Positions 13,713 to 24,407 are shown, counted from the first letter of the stretch. The stretch: 64,000 nt of DNA from Deinococcus sp. JMULE3 (GCF_013337115.1 NZ_SGWE01000004.1:3169501-3233500), one strand, 5' to 3'. Notes: generated by a model not told the origin, from the letters alone. Numbers and translations: made by a program.

Positions 13713-14647
13713 CCCAACCCACCCACCTGCCCTACGGCGGGATTGCCACCTTCGCCCGCGCGCCGATGGTTCAGCCCGAGGGGGACTGGACGGCGGACGT
13801 GGCCGTGCTGGGTATTCCCTTCGATATCGCGCTGGGTTTCCGCCCCGGCGCCCGCTTCGCGCCCCGTGCCCTGCGCGAGGCGAGCCTGCGGAGCGTGCCG
13901 CCCTTCACGGGCCTGGACGGCGTGACGAGGCTGGCGGGCGTGACCTTCGCGGACGCGGGGGACGTGGTGCTGCCCAGCCTGGAGCCGGAACTGGCGCGGC
14001 AGCGGATCACGGAGGCGGCGGAACTCGTGCGGGATCGGTGCAGCCTGCCGGTGTTCCTGGGTGGCGACCACAGCGTCACGTACCCGATCCTGCGGGCGTT
14101 CGCGGGCGTGCCCGACCTGCACGTGGTGCAACTGGACGCGCACCTGGACTTCACGGACAGCCGCAACGACACCCGCTTCAGCAACAGCAGTCCCTTCCGC
14201 CGCGCGTGCGAGGAACTGCAGAACCTCGTGCACATCACGACGATTGGCCTGCGCGGCCTGCGCTTCGACCCGGAAGCGGTCGCGGCGGCCCGAGCACGTG
14301 GGCACGCCCTGATCCCCATGACGGACGTGACCGCCGACCTGACGCGCGTGCTGGAGCGGCTACCGCGCGGGAAGAACGTGTACCTCAGCGTGGACGTGGA
14401 CGGCTTCGACCCCAGCGTCATCCCCGGCACCAGCAGCCCCGAACCGGACGGTCTCACCTACGCGCAGGGCATGGCGATCCTGGCGGAAACCGCGCGGCAC
14501 AACACCATCGTCGGACTGGACGTCGTGGAACTCGCCCCGAACCTCGACCCCACCGGGCGCAGCGAACTCCTGACCGCACGGCTGATCATGGAGACGCTGT
14601 GCGCTGTGGACGAATTTAATTCCGTGCGGCCAGGGTGGACACGATGA
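13709..14647 (+). CDS. hutG: Ureohydrolase, probable formimidoylglutamase
   Basis: A 312-residue enzyme of the arginase/agmatinase/formimidoylglutamase superfamily. The binuclear Mn2+ ligands are visible: GGDHS (His at about 113), DAHLDF (about 136-141) and SVDVDGFDP (about 229-237), with PGTSSPEPDGL after them. From operon position between hutU and hutI it should hydrolyse N-formimidoyl-L-glutamate to glutamate and formamide. Sequence alone would also allow agmatinase. GTG start coupled to the preceding gene; the stop overlaps the hutI ATG. Confidence 0.85.
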   Translation: MTQPTHLPYGGIATFARAPMVQPEGDWTADVAVLGIPFDIALGFRPGARFAPRALREASLRSVPPFTGLDGVTRLAGVTFADAGDVVLPSLEPELARQRITEAAELVRDRCSLPVFLGGDHSVTYPILRAFAGVPDLHVVQLDAHLDFTDSRNDTRFSNSSPFRRACEELQNLVHITTIGLRGLRFDPEAVAAARARGHALIPMTDVTADLTRVLERLPRGKNVYLSVDVDGFDPSVIPGTSSPEPDGLTYAQGMAILAETARHNTIVGLDVVELAPNLDPTGRSELLTARLIMETLCAVDEFNSVRPGWTR

Positions 14648-15843
14648 CGGAAACTCTCTTCACGAACATCAGCCAGCTCGTCACGCCTGCGCGCGACGTG
14701 CAGCGTGGCGCGGCCATGCGCGACCTGAAGGTCATCCCCGACGCGGCGATGCTGGTGTCGGGCGGGGTGATCCGCTGGGTCGGCCCGCGCGCCGACGCTC
14801 CCGGCAACGCGCAGGAGCATGACCTGGGTGGCGTGGCTGTCGTGCCGGGATTGATCGACCCGCACACGCACGCCGTGTGGGCCGGGGATCGCCTCGCGGA
14901 CTTCGAGGCTCGCGTGCAGGGCGTCCCGTACGAGGAGATCCTCGCGCGCGGCGGCGGCATCCGCTCCTCCATGCGGGCGACCGGGGCGGCCAGCGTGAAC
15001 GAACTCGTGGCCCTCGCCCGGCCCCGATTGGAGGCGCTGCGTTCATCCGGCGCGACGACGATTGAGGTCAAGAGCGGGTACGGCCTGGACTTCGACGCCG
15101 AGCGGCGGATGCTTCATGCCGTCCGCGTCCTCCAGACGGAATTCGAGCTCGTGCCGTCCCTGCTGATTCACGTGCCGCCCACCGAAGGCCGCGCGGAGTA
15201 CGTGCAGGCCGTCTGCCATGACCTCATCCCGGGCGTGGCGCGCGACGGTCTGGCGACGGCCGTGGACGTGTTCACCGAGCGGGAGGCGTTCACGGTGGAC
15301 GAGACCCGCGCCATCCTCCAGGCCGCAAAAACACACGGGCTTCAGACGAAGCTGCATGCCGATCAGTTCCACGCCATCGGCGGCACGGAGCTCGCGTGCG
15401 AGCTGGGTGCCCTGAGCGTGGATCACCTGGAAGCGAGCGGCCCCGCGCAGATCGCCGCGCTGGCCGCGTCGAACACCGTGGCGACCATCCTGCCCGGCGT
15501 GACCCTGCACCTGGGTCTGCCTGCTGCGCCGGGCCGCGCCCTGATCGACGCGGGAGCGGCGGTCGCCGTGGGGACTGACCTGAACCCCGGCTCGTCCCCC
15601 GTGTTCAGCACGCAACTGGCGCTGGCGCTCGCGGTGCGTCTGTGCCGCCTTACGCCCGCCGAGGCGCTGACTGCCGGCACCGTGAACGCCGCCGCCGCCC
15701 TGGGCCTGAGCGACCGGGGAGCCCTCACACCCGGCCAGCGCGCCGACTTCCTCGCCCTGCACAGCCCCGACTGGCGCGACCTGTCCTACACCCTTGGCGC
15801 GAACCCCGTCCGGAACGTGTTCGTCGACGGCACGCGCCTCTGA
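14644..15843 (+). CDS. hutI: Imidazolonepropionase
   Basis: A 399-residue amidohydrolase that opens the ring of 4-imidazolone-5-propanoate to formimidoylglutamate, the third step of histidine breakdown. The metal-binding PHTHAVWAG lies near residue 75, with [11 protein letters not shown], the HADQFH region (about 238) and a [11 protein letters not shown] segment (about 307) as in HutI. I chose the ATG that overlaps the hutG stop (ATGA) over the GTG 9 nt upstream because of the coupled junctions elsewhere in this operon. A 53-nt gap with AAGGAG separates it from hutH. Confidence 0.95.
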   Translation: MTETLFTNISQLVTPARDVQRGAAMRDLKVIPDAAMLVSGGVIRWVGPRADAPGNAQEHDLGGVAVVPGLIDPHTHAVWAGDRLADFEARVQGVPYEEILARGGGIRSSMRATGAASVNELVALARPRLEALRSSGATTIEVKSGYGLDFDAERRMLHAVRVLQTEFELVPSLLIHVPPTEGRAEYVQAVCHDLIPGVARDGLATAVDVFTEREAFTVDETRAILQAAKTHGLQTKLHADQFHAIGGTELACELGALSVDHLEASGPAQIAALAASNTVATILPGVTLHLGLPAAPGRALIDAGAAVAVGTDLNPGSSPVFSTQLALALAVRLCRLTPAEALTAGTVNAAAALGLSDRGALTPGQRADFLALHSPDWRDLSYTLGANPVRNVFVDGTRL

Positions 15844-15896
15844 GCCGTTTCCATCACCCATCCACTTTCACCCATCAACCCTCCGAAGGAGCTCCC

Positions 15897-17399
<1,503 letters not shown>

Positions 17400-17422
17400 G
17401 GGTCGAAGGGTCGGAGCGTCGA

Positions 17423-17483
17423 AGAGTCTGAGGGTCGAAGTGCATCTGGCTTGGACACTTAGACTCTTCTACCTTCAGACTCT
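17423..17483. repeat. Imperfect stem-loop of GTCGAAG/GAGTCTG words after hutH
   Basis: AGAGTCTGAGGGTCGAAG (17423-17440) pairs with CTTCTACCTTCAGACTCT (17466-17483) at 16 of 18 positions, preceded by more GGTCGAAGG-like words from 17399. It sits between convergent hutH and the phosphatase remnant and overlaps the latter's 3' end. It may act as a bidirectional terminator, though there is no T-run. Confidence 0.5.
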
Positions 17484-18123
17484 CGGTTCAGCCACTCCAG
17501 TCCGCCCACGCGGCCGTCTGCGGGCAGGTCGAGCTGGGCGGTGCCGAGGTGAGCGAGGTGGAAGGTCGGCGGCGTGTCCGTGACGGGCCAGCCGAGCGCC
17601 GCGCGGATGAGGGCTCCGGCGAAGTCATGGTGCGTGATCAGCGCCACCCGGTCCGGGCCGGGGTGCCGGGCGCGGAGGTCGTTCAGGACGTGCGTGGCGC
17701 GGGCGTGGAAGAGGGGTTCCCCCAGGCTTCCGCGCCCCCGTCCCACGGTTGCCCGGTCAGGTGCGCGGGCCAGATCAACGCGGGGCAGTCCGCGCGGAGG
17801 CTGGCGTGGTCGCCGCCCGTGACGGGTGTGAAGCCTCCGGCGGGACCGGTGGTCAGGCCGCCGTACTCGTAGGCCCGTTCGATGCCGTGCGCGGGGAGGT
17901 TCAGGCGGGCGGCGATGGGCGCGGCGGTCTGCACGGCGCGGAGCATCAGACTGGTGGACAGGTGCGTCACGCCGCTCAGGTCGGCGTCGTGCGCGAACTG
18001 CCGGGCGCTGGCGTGTCCGTGCGCGGTCAGGGGTGGGTCGGGTTGCCGCGCCTGAGCGTAGTCCGGGCGGTCCTCGATGACGTTGTTCTCGGATTGCGCG
18101 TGGCGGATCAGCAGGAGCTTCAC
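17459..18123 (-). pseudogene. Frameshifted histidine phosphatase (phosphoglycerate mutase-like)
   Basis: The N-terminal frame starts GTG at 18123 ([14 protein letters not shown], the RHG phosphohistidine motif) and runs to about 17725. The C-terminal frame continues with GEPLFHARATHVL and the second catalytic histidine in ALITHHDFAGAL. The shift lies in a G/C-run (GGGGGCGCGG on the minus strand). One added base restores a protein of about 220 residues. Both halves are intact around the active site, so a recent mutation or a homopolymer sequencing error are equally possible. TACGGT, 6 nt before the GTG, marks a leaderless promoter. Confidence 0.72.
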
Positions 18124-18196
18124 GGCTGCACCGTAGCGTGTCCGTGCGCTCCGGACGGCCTCACCGCGCGCTGATTCGGCTAGACAGGCCGGGGCG

Positions 18197-18202
18197 TACG
18201 AT
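18197..18202 (+). promoter_or_regulatory. Candidate -10 element for sdaAA
   Basis: TACGAT lies 67 nt upstream of the sdaAA ATG, with no clear -35. It would give a leader of about 60 nt. Confidence 0.3.
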
Positions 18203-18269
18203 GGGAGCCACTTTTCCGCACCTGATTCCCCATTCACCATCCGTGCGCCGCGCACGCCTCAAGGACGCC

Positions 18270-19163
18270 ATGACCACCCTCGACGACATCCTGAACGCCC
18301 CCCACCCCGCCTCCGAATGGATTCTCGCGCAGGACTGCGCCGAGACTGGCCTGCACCCCGACGACATCCGCGCCGAGATGCTGCGCCGCATCCGCGAGAT
18401 GCGCGCCAGCATCCAGCGCGGCCTGAGCAGCGACGCCAAGAGCATCACGGGGATGGTCGGCTGGAACGCCAAGGGCCTCTGGGACGCCCCGGACGTGCTG
18501 GGTGCGCCGGTCTTGAAGCGCGTGCAGGCGTACGCGATGGCCGTGAACGAGGAGAACGCCCGCATGGGCCGCATCGTCGCCGCGCCCACCGCCGGCAGTG
18601 CCGGTACGATTCCCGGCGCGCTGATCGGCGTGGCCGACCACCTCGGCATCCCGGACGAGCAACTCGTGAACCCCATGATCCTCGCCGCCGGGATCGGAAA
18701 GGCCATCTCGAAGCGCATGTTCATCAGCGGCGCGGCGGGCGGCTGTCAGGCCGAGATCGGCAGCAGCGCCGCCATGGCCGCCGCCGCCATCGTCGAACTG
18801 ATGGGCGGCACGCCCCGCGCCGCCGTGCACGCCGCCAGCATGGCCCTGATGAACACCATCGGCCTCGTGTGCGACCCGGTCGGCGGGTACGTGGAAGTCC
18901 CCTGTGTGAGCCGCAACGCCTTCTACGCCGTGCACGCCGTCAGCGCCGCCCAGCTCGCGCTGGCGCAACTGGAATCCTTCATCCCGCCCGACGAGGTCCT
19001 GGGCGCGATGGCCAGCGTGGGCCGCATGATGCCCGCCGCGCTGCGTGAAACTGCCGACGGTGGCCTCGCCCAGACGCCCACCGGACTGGCCGTCACCGCC
19101 CGCATGGAAGGCAGGAAGGACGGCGAGGGGCCGGGCGGCATGATCGAACTGCCACTGGCGTAA
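18270..19163 (+). CDS. sdaAA: L-serine dehydratase, iron-sulfur type, alpha subunit
   Basis: A 297-residue protein matching the alpha (C-terminal, catalytic) part of [4Fe-4S] L-serine dehydratases, which convert serine to pyruvate and ammonia. The segments [30 protein letters not shown] and [16 protein letters not shown] carry the three cluster cysteines. The start is the ATG preceded by AAGGA (18261-18265), not the upstream GTG of the long frame. The beta subunit needed in two-component enzymes is not next to it and must lie elsewhere. The gene ends against a strong terminator facing the membrane-protein operon. Confidence 0.93.
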   Translation: MTTLDDILNAPHPASEWILAQDCAETGLHPDDIRAEMLRRIREMRASIQRGLSSDAKSITGMVGWNAKGLWDAPDVLGAPVLKRVQAYAMAVNEENARMGRIVAAPTAGSAGTIPGALIGVADHLGIPDEQLVNPMILAAGIGKAISKRMFISGAAGGCQAEIGSSAAMAAAAIVELMGGTPRAAVHAASMALMNTIGLVCDPVGGYVEVPCVSRNAFYAVHAVSAAQLALAQLESFIPPDEVLGAMASVGRMMPAALRETADGGLAQTPTGLAVTARMEGRKDGEGPGGMIELPLA

Positions 19164-19170
19164 CCGGACA

Positions 19171-19209
19171 GAGCGGGCCGACCCCGGTGCAGCTGGGGTC
19201 AGCCCGCTC
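19171..19209. terminator. Bidirectional terminator hairpin after sdaAA
   Basis: GAGCGGGCCGACCCC pairs with GGGGTCAGCCCGCTC (14 of 15) around a 9-nt loop between two convergent genes. There is no T-run. Confidence 0.6.
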
Positions 19210-19219
19210 CTGTGGAGCG

Positions 19220-19723
19220 TCAGGCCCGGCGCAACCTGCGCGCCGTGACGGCACGACCAGCCAGCGCACCCGCCAGGACCGACAGGACGACGGCTCCCCC
19301 GGCCAGCAGGACGTCGCTCAGTGGTGCGTCCCAGCCCACCGTGTTCCCCAGCGCACCCTGCGCCCCGGCCCACGCGAGCGGGTAGATCAGGAACGCCGTC
19401 CCGAGCGTCCACACGCGCACGCGGGCGGCACCCAGGCTCAGGCCCAGCAGCGCCAGCACCCCTGCCGTCGAGAGGTTCAGCAGGGTCAGCACCACCCAAA
19501 CCGGCTCCTGATCCGCGACCAGTCGCAGCAGTGCCGCCGACAGTCCACTCAGGGTGAACGCTGCTACGCCCACCGTCGCCACGCTCAGCAGGACATCCAC
19601 CAGCACGGTCCGGTGCGGGATCAGCCGTGCCGACGCGAGGGTGTCCCGCGCCCAGCCCTCATCCTCCGGCCTGACCGCCTGCGCCTCGTGATCCATGCCG
19701 TCGCGCCACTCGTCCGGGGTCAC
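19220..19723 (-). CDS. Membrane protein of the PadR-linked TPxEW family, fourth copy
   Basis: A 167-residue protein whose GTG overlaps the preceding stop (GTGA). It begins [17 protein letters not shown], the shared N-terminal motif, followed by a soluble stretch of about 40 residues and then four hydrophobic segments (about 38-60, 70-92, 98-115, 128-152) and a basic end. It is the last gene of an operon of four such proteins behind a PadR regulator. The function is unknown. This is the most diverged copy, with an insertion in the first spacer (RPEDEGW instead of a 5-residue DxxxW). Confidence 0.75.
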   Translation of the reverse strand: MTPDEWRDGMDHEAQAVRPEDEGWARDTLASARLIPHRTVLVDVLLSVATVGVAAFTLSGLSAALLRLVADQEPVWVVLTLLNLSTAGVLALLGLSLGAARVRVWTLGTAFLIYPLAWAGAQGALGNTVGWDAPLSDVLLAGGAVVLSVLAGALAGRAVTARRLRRA

Positions 19724-20196
19724 GCGCGCACCAGGGTCCGGCGGTGGGTGGCGGCCCGGACACTGCCCGCTGCGCACGCCGCGATGACCGCCAGCACGGC
19801 GACATCCTCGTTCGAAACTCCGATGATCGGCGTGAACGGAGCCGCGTCGCTCAGCATGGCCTGCAACGCCACCACGGCCAGCCACGCGCCCGGAAGGAAC
19901 GCCAGTGCGCCCGCCCCGGCTTCCAGTGCCCCCACGCGCCGGGCACCCAGTAGGGCTCCGATCATGCCCGAAAGGATCATCACGCCCACCCACAGGCCAT
20001 CCGGCGCGTCGTGCCGCCAGATGTACTGCCCGAGCATCACCACGCCCACGCCCAGAGCAGCGAACACCAGTGCAGACACGCCCGCGCCACGCCACCCGGA
20101 TCGTCCCGCCGCCAGTTTCGTTTCCATGGCCCACTCCCTATCGTTCACGCTGGAGGCTTCGTTGCGCATCCCGGTTGTCCATTCTTCCGGGGTCAC
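19720..20196 (-). CDS. Membrane protein of the PadR-linked TPxEW family, third copy
   Basis: A 158-residue protein with a GTG start overlapping the upstream stop (GTGA). It has the motif VTPEEWTTGMRNEASSV with DREW, then about four membrane segments (about 38-58, 66-86, 90-115, 130-150). The C-terminus is short and basic (HRRTLVRA). It is overlapped at both ends by its paralogues, so its start and stop are both fixed by coupling. No catalytic or transporter motif is seen. Confidence 0.75.
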   Translation of the reverse strand: MTPEEWTTGMRNEASSVNDREWAMETKLAAGRSGWRGAGVSALVFAALGVGVVMLGQYIWRHDAPDGLWVGVMILSGMIGALLGARRVGALEAGAGALAFLPGAWLAVVALQAMLSDAAPFTPIIGVSNEDVAVLAVIAACAAGSVRAATHRRTLVRA

Positions 20197-20732
20197 GCGG
20201 TTCTCCTCCTGGGTAGCTTGACGCGCGCCAGTCCGATTCCGGCGCCAAGGACGACGAAGTTGAGAATCAGAGATACAAGCATTGGGCCGCTGATGAATGT
20301 CTGTGGAGAGGGCAGGATGTCGAACAGGATGGTCGTGCCGTCCGGAAAGGTTGATGGGACATTCAGGGTGACGAGTCGTGTCGCGACTGAACCCAGAAGC
20401 TTGGCAGTCAGGAGGACTCCTGCCGCCTGGACTGGCGTGAATCCTTGCCGGGTCAGCAGGTAGCCCAGGCCAGCGACAAGCGCCCACGCAGGATTCAGGG
20501 AAGTGGCGAACATCTGGGTAATGCCGGAAGGCAGGGCGGGCAGGCTACCGATCAGCGCTGCGTTAAGTGTGGCCATCAGGGACAGGGTGACCACTGTGAA
20601 CCCCAGCGTGATGTTCGCAGCGGTGAGCCATGCGCGGCGGCGCAGGTGGCGGCGGGTGTCCTGGCTCCAGTCCGTGTCCTGCATGCTGGCCGCCTCGTTG
20701 CGGATGCCGTCGTGCCACTCGTCGGGAGTCAC
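20193..20732 (-). CDS. Membrane protein of the PadR-linked TPxEW family, second copy
   Basis: A 179-residue protein, GTG start, coupled on both sides by GTGA overlaps. It begins VTPDEWHDGIRNEAASM with DTDW, then a basic stretch (RRHLRRRAW) and about four hydrophobic helices (38-60, 66-100, 108-125, 150-172), ending KLPRRRTA. The positive charges before the first helix suggest a cytosolic N-terminus. It is somewhat less GC-rich than its neighbours over 20200-20600. Function not recognised. Confidence 0.75.
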   Translation of the reverse strand: MTPDEWHDGIRNEAASMQDTDWSQDTRRHLRRRAWLTAANITLGFTVVTLSLMATLNAALIGSLPALPSGITQMFATSLNPAWALVAGLGYLLTRQGFTPVQAAGVLLTAKLLGSVATRLVTLNVPSTFPDGTTILFDILPSPQTFISGPMLVSLILNFVVLGAGIGLARVKLPRRRTA

Positions 20733-21289
20733 GCGAGGCTCCGGGGTTGGTGGGGCGGGTGGCGGAAGGGCAGACCGAAGACGATGCCGAGGGCGGCGAC
20801 GCCCAGCGCGACGCTCAGGGGGTAGGCGGGGAACCCGGCGAAGTCGTGGTTGATCAGGTGGCTGACGCTGGCGATGGTCAGGGTGCCGAGTGCGGCGCAC
20901 AGCAGCGTGATCCAGTGGGGAACGCGCAGGCGGGTGGCGACGGCGGCGAGCATGAAGACGGTCAGGATCAATCCGACGATGGGTAGTTGCGGGTCCTGGC
21001 TGCTGGTGATGGTCGTGACGGGTTGTGGGTTGCCCAGCAGGTTCCATTTCAGGAAGGTCAGGCTGTCCACGCCGTTGCGGGCGGCCTCGCGGGTCATGAC
21101 GCTCCACTGCGTGCCCAGCGTCAGGGCGGCAGTGGCGGTCACGGTGCCCGTGGTGGCGAGCAGCGCGGTCAGGACGGTGCGGGCCAGCTGCCGATGGCGC
21201 AGGTACGTGCGGATATCGTGCGTCCACTGCGGGTCGGTGACGCTGTCCGCTTCGTGCTGGATGCCGGTGTTCCATTCTTCGTGGGTCAT
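20729..21289 (-). CDS. Membrane protein of the PadR-linked TPxEW family, first copy
   Basis: A 186-residue protein with an ATG overlapping the padR stop (ATGA). The N-terminal motif is MTHEEWNTGIQHEADSV with DPQW, then RTYLRHRQLAR and four hydrophobic segments (about 36-60, 100-122, 125-146, 152-175). A 40-residue polar loop lies between helices 1 and 2. Being directly coupled to a PadR regulator, it is the most likely founding member of the tandem set. No known family could be assigned. Confidence 0.75.
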   Translation of the reverse strand: MTHEEWNTGIQHEADSVTDPQWTHDIRTYLRHRQLARTVLTALLATTGTVTATAALTLGTQWSVMTREAARNGVDSLTFLKWNLLGNPQPVTTITSSQDPQLPIVGLILTVFMLAAVATRLRVPHWITLLCAALGTLTIASVSHLINHDFAGFPAYPLSVALGVAALGIVFGLPFRHPPHQPRSLA

Positions 21290-21591
21290 GTCAGGGCTCC
21301 CTTGGTGCGGCGGGCTGCGGGGTTGGGTTCGTGGCGTTCGCGGGCCAGTTGCAGGCCGCTCTGGGTCAGGCGGTAGATGTGGCGGGGGGGTTTGCCGGGG
21401 TGGGGGGACTGTTCCCACTGGGCGTCCAGGTGGCCCTGTTCGTGCAGGCGCTGGAGGATGGGGTAGAGCGTCCCGCTTTTCAGCCCGGTGCCCTTGGAGA
21501 GGTCGTAGCCGTAGGTGTGGGCGGGGTAGGTCTGCTGGAGGGCGTGCAGGACGGCTCTGGTGTGCGGGCTGGAGTTGGGGGATCGCGGCAT
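21286..21591 (-). CDS. PadR family transcriptional regulator
   Basis: A 101-residue protein with the PadR winged helix: THTRAVLHALQQTYPAHTYGYDLSKGTGLKSGTLYPILQRLHEQGHL, wing residues to about 75, then RHIYRLTQSG. PadR proteins of this short class bind ATGT/ACAT-type palindromes and often control adjacent membrane-protein genes. It heads a five-gene unit in which every junction overlaps by 4 nt. A palindrome overlapping the -10 region just upstream suggests autorepression. Family call firm; ligand unknown. Confidence 0.9.
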   Translation of the reverse strand: MPRSPNSSPHTRAVLHALQQTYPAHTYGYDLSKGTGLKSGTLYPILQRLHEQGHLDAQWEQSPHPGKPPRHIYRLTQSGLQLARERHEPNPAARRTKGALT

Positions 21592-21602
21592 GCCCTATTA
21601 AC

Positions 21603-21611
21603 AACATATGT
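21603..21611 (-). promoter_or_regulatory. padR promoter -10 overlapped by ACATATGT palindrome
   Basis: On the minus strand TATGTT (21603-21608) is a TANNNT -10 ending 11 nt before the padR ATG. It overlaps the perfect palindrome ACATATGT (21604-21611), a half-site type seen in PadR operators. Repression at the -10 is the simplest reading. Confidence 0.4.
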
Positions 21612-21691
21612 AGAGTTTGGAGTCAAGCGACATTGCACGCGAAGGGGGGAGAGGCGGCGCGGCGACCCCTCTCCCCCCTGCCCAGCACCGC

Positions 21692-22975
21692 TCAGTTGTC
21701 CACGGGCGCACCGGGCGGCGTGATCAGCACCCGGTCGATGCGCGGCCCGTCGAGGTCCAGCACCTCCAGTTCCCAGCCGTCGTGGCTGGCGCGGGCGCCC
21801 ACGGCGGGGAACTCGCCCAGGACTTCCAGCACGTACCCGGCGAGCGTGCTGAAGTCCTCGCGGGGTAGCGCGGGCAGTGGCAGGTGATCACGCAGGTCGT
21901 GCATGGGCATCCCGCCGTCCACCAGGAAGCTCCCGTCGTCCCGCATGACCAGCTGTCCCTCGTCGTCCGGGGTGTTCACGCCCGCCAGTTCCGTCAGGAG
22001 GTCGGTGCTGGTCAGCAGGCCCGTGAACACGCCGTACTCGTCCACGACGATCGCCAGTCGCTGCCCGGCCTCCCCGGCCAGGCGGGTCAGGACGTCCTCC
22101 GCCCAGGCGGTTTCCGGGACGAACACGACGCTCTGCAGGTGGTCGAGGATGCTGCCGCCCTCGGTCACGGCGCGCAGCAGGTCCGCCACCGAGACCTGCC
22201 CGGTCACGTCGCCCGTCTCGTCCGTGACGGGGTACCGGTCGTGCGGGTTCGCCAGCACGCACGCGATCAGGTCCGGCAGGGGCAGGTCGGCGCGCAGGGT
22301 CACGGCGTCCGTGCGGGGGGTCATCAGGTCGCGGGCGCGGCGGTCGTTGAAGCGCAGCACGTGATCGATCCGTTCCCGTTCGCCCGCTTCCAGGCTGCCG
22401 CTCTCGGCGGCCTGCATGACCAGTGCCTTGACGTCCTCCTCGGTGATCTGCTCCTGCGTCTCGCCGCGCATGCCCAGCAGGCGCAGCAGGAACCGCGTCG
22501 TCGTTTCCAGCAGCCACACGACGGGTTTCGCGACGCGTGCCAGTCCCGCGAAGAACGGCGCGACCCGCATCGCCAGCGCTTCCGGGTTGCGCAGCGCGAT
22601 GTTCTTCGGGGCCAGTTCACCCAGCACCAGCGACAGGAACGTGACCATCAGGACCACGCCCACCGACGCCGCACTCGGGGCGAGGTCGCCCAGCACGGGC
22701 GTCAGCGCCGCTTCCAGGTACCGGGTGAGGCTTCCCCCGGCGAACACGGCGCTGACCGTCCCGATCAGGGTGATGCCGATCTGCACGGTCGCCAGGAACG
22801 CGCCGGGGTTCTCGGAGAGTTCCACCGCGCGCCGCGCGCCCCGGTGCCCGGCGTTCGCCTGCGCCTGCAGCCGGGACCGCCGCGCGGACACCACGCCCAG
22901 TTCGGAACCGGAGAAGAAGCCGTTGATGATCAGCAGACCCACGAGAATGCCGAATTCCAGAAGCGGTTGACCCAC
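21692..22975 (-). CDS. CNNM/CorC-type transporter (DUF21-CBS-CorC/HlyC)
   Basis: A 427-residue membrane protein. The N-terminal DUF21/CNNM domain (about 1-190) has GLLIINGFFSGSELGVVSARRSRL and three further membrane segments. It is followed by a CBS pair (about 205-330; MTPRTDAVTLRA, VVDEYGVFTGLLTSTDLL) and a C-terminal CorC/HlyC domain (345-420). Such proteins are linked to Mg2+ or Co2+ export; older annotations call them hemolysins. The GTG start follows TACACT on the minus strand (22983-22988) by 7 nt, a leaderless arrangement, and the promoter lies back to back with that of asnS. Confidence 0.9.
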   Translation of the reverse strand: MGQPLLEFGILVGLLIINGFFSGSELGVVSARRSRLQAQANAGHRGARRAVELSENPGAFLATVQIGITLIGTVSAVFAGGSLTRYLEAALTPVLGDLAPSAASVGVVLMVTFLSLVLGELAPKNIALRNPEALAMRVAPFFAGLARVAKPVVWLLETTTRFLLRLLGMRGETQEQITEEDVKALVMQAAESGSLEAGERERIDHVLRFNDRRARDLMTPRTDAVTLRADLPLPDLIACVLANPHDRYPVTDETGDVTGQVSVADLLRAVTEGGSILDHLQSVVFVPETAWAEDVLTRLAGEAGQRLAIVVDEYGVFTGLLTSTDLLTELAGVNTPDDEGQLVMRDDGSFLVDGGMPMHDLRDHLPLPALPREDFSTLAGYVLEVLGEFPAVGARASHDGWELEVLDLDGPRIDRVLITPPGAPVDN

Positions 22976-22982
22976 AGCGGAC

Positions 22983-22988
22983 AGTGTA
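22983..22988 (-). promoter_or_regulatory. -10 element of the leaderless CorC-type gene
   Basis: The minus strand reads TACACT, 7 nt before the GTG at 22975. Confidence 0.5.
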
Positions 22989-23038
22989 CGGGCTGGGCTG
23001 GCCGTGTCCCTCCCGACCTCCGCCCGGTGCGCGCTGCC

Positions 23039-23044
23039 TATACT
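23039..23044 (+). promoter_or_regulatory. -10 element of leaderless asnS
   Basis: TATACT lies 8 nt before the asnS ATG with no Shine-Dalgarno sequence. It is divergent to the CorC-type promoter 50 bp away. Confidence 0.55.
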
Positions 23045-23052
23045 GATCCGCG

Positions 23053-24396
23053 ATGAGCGTTCATTCCAGCATCCATGACCTCGCGCAGCACGTGGGGCAG
23101 ACCGTCACCGTTCACGCCTGGCTGCAGGACAAGAGCGGCAAGGGCAAGATCCAGTTCCTGAAACTCCGCGACGGCAGCGGCTTCGTGCAGGCCACCGTCT
23201 TCAAGACCGACGTGTCCGAGGAGGTGTTCGAGCAGGCCAAGCGCCTCACGCAGGAGCAGGCGATCACCGTGACCGGCGAGGTCCGCGCCGATGAGCGCGC
23301 CCCGGGCGGCGTGGAACTCAGCCTGCGGGACCTGACCGTGATCAGCGAGAACCACGGCGAGTACCCCATCACGCCCAAGGAGCACGGCATCGAGTTCCTG
23401 ATGGACCACCGTCACGTGTGGCTGCGTCACCGCCGCCCCTGGGCAATCATGCGCGTGCGGGACAGCGTGCAGCGCGCCGTCGTGGACTTCTTCCACGGTG
23501 AAGGCTTCATCCGTTTCGACGCGCCGTTCTTCACCCCGAACGCCGCCGAGGGCACCACCGAACTGTTCGAGATCGACCTGTTCGGCGAGGACAAGGCGTA
23601 CCTGTCCCAGACGGGGCAGCTGCACGCCGAGGCGGGCGCGTTCGCGTTCGGGAAGGTGTACACCTTCGGCCCGACCTTCCGCGCCGAGAAGAGCAAGACC
23701 CGCCGTCACCTGCTGGAATTCTGGATGATCGAACCCGAGGTGGTGCCCAGCAACCACACCGAGAACATGGCGCTGCAGGAGCGTTTCGTGAGCTTCCTGG
23801 TGCGCCGCGTGCTGGAGGAATGCCAGGAGGAACTGAAGATCCTCGGGCGTGACCAGAGCAAACTCGCGGGCGCGGCGGAAGGCAACTACCCGCGCGTGAC
23901 GTACACCGACGCGCTGGACATCATCCGCCAGCACATCGAGGACCGCGACCTGCCCGCCAACGTGCAGGAGGACGTGCAGCCCGTCGAGTGGGGCGACGAC
24001 CTGGGCGCCCCGCACGAGACGATCCTCGGGCATCACTTCGACCGCCCCGTGATCATCGAGCGGTACCCGGCGGCCATCAAGGCGTTCTACATGCAGCCCG
24101 ACCCGCAGGACCCCCGCGTGGCCCTGTGCGACGACATGATCGCGCCCGAAGGTTACGGCGAGATCATCGGCGGCAGCGAACGCATCCACGACTACGACCT
24201 GCTGAAGTCCCGCATCGAGCACGAGGGTCTGCCGCTGGAGGCTTTCGAATGGTACCTGGACCTGCGCAGGACCGGCAGCATGCCGCACGCGGGATTCGGC
24301 ATGGGTCTTGAACGCGTGATCGCCTGGATCACGGGCATCGACCACATCCGCGAGGCGATTCCGTTCCCGCGTATGCTCACGCGCATGCGCCCCTGA
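23053..24396 (+). CDS. asnS: Asparaginyl-tRNA synthetase
   Basis: A 447-residue class IIb aminoacyl-tRNA synthetase. The N-terminal OB-fold anticodon-binding domain covers about 1-105. The catalytic core has motif 2 (FRAEKS...[11 protein letters not shown]) and motif 3 (GFGMGLERV). The segments [14 protein letters not shown] and [16 protein letters not shown] are those of AsnRS, where archaeal-type AspRS has a different sequence, so I call AsnRS. The C-terminal IREAIPFPR is also AsnRS-like. It closely follows the Thermus enzyme as I know it. It charges tRNA-Asn with asparagine. Confidence 0.93.
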   Translation: MSVHSSIHDLAQHVGQTVTVHAWLQDKSGKGKIQFLKLRDGSGFVQATVFKTDVSEEVFEQAKRLTQEQAITVTGEVRADERAPGGVELSLRDLTVISENHGEYPITPKEHGIEFLMDHRHVWLRHRRPWAIMRVRDSVQRAVVDFFHGEGFIRFDAPFFTPNAAEGTTELFEIDLFGEDKAYLSQTGQLHAEAGAFAFGKVYTFGPTFRAEKSKTRRHLLEFWMIEPEVVPSNHTENMALQERFVSFLVRRVLEECQEELKILGRDQSKLAGAAEGNYPRVTYTDALDIIRQHIEDRDLPANVQEDVQPVEWGDDLGAPHETILGHHFDRPVIIERYPAAIKAFYMQPDPQDPRVALCDDMIAPEGYGEIIGGSERIHDYDLLKSRIEHEGLPLEAFEWYLDLRRTGSMPHAGFGMGLERVIAWITGIDHIREAIPFPRMLTRMRP

Positions 24397-24407
24397 GCGA
24401 CCGAACA

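Noticed and set aside
15642..15896. An 85-codon N-terminal extension of hutH
   Set aside because: It lies inside hutI, is Arg/Pro-rich shadow sequence, and the GTG at 15897 has a good Shine-Dalgarno sequence and a standard HutH N-terminus.
23053..24396. Annotation as archaeal-type (non-discriminating) aspartyl-tRNA synthetase
   Set aside because: The [16 protein letters not shown] and [11 protein letters not shown] segments are those of AsnRS; AspRS2 differs at these positions.
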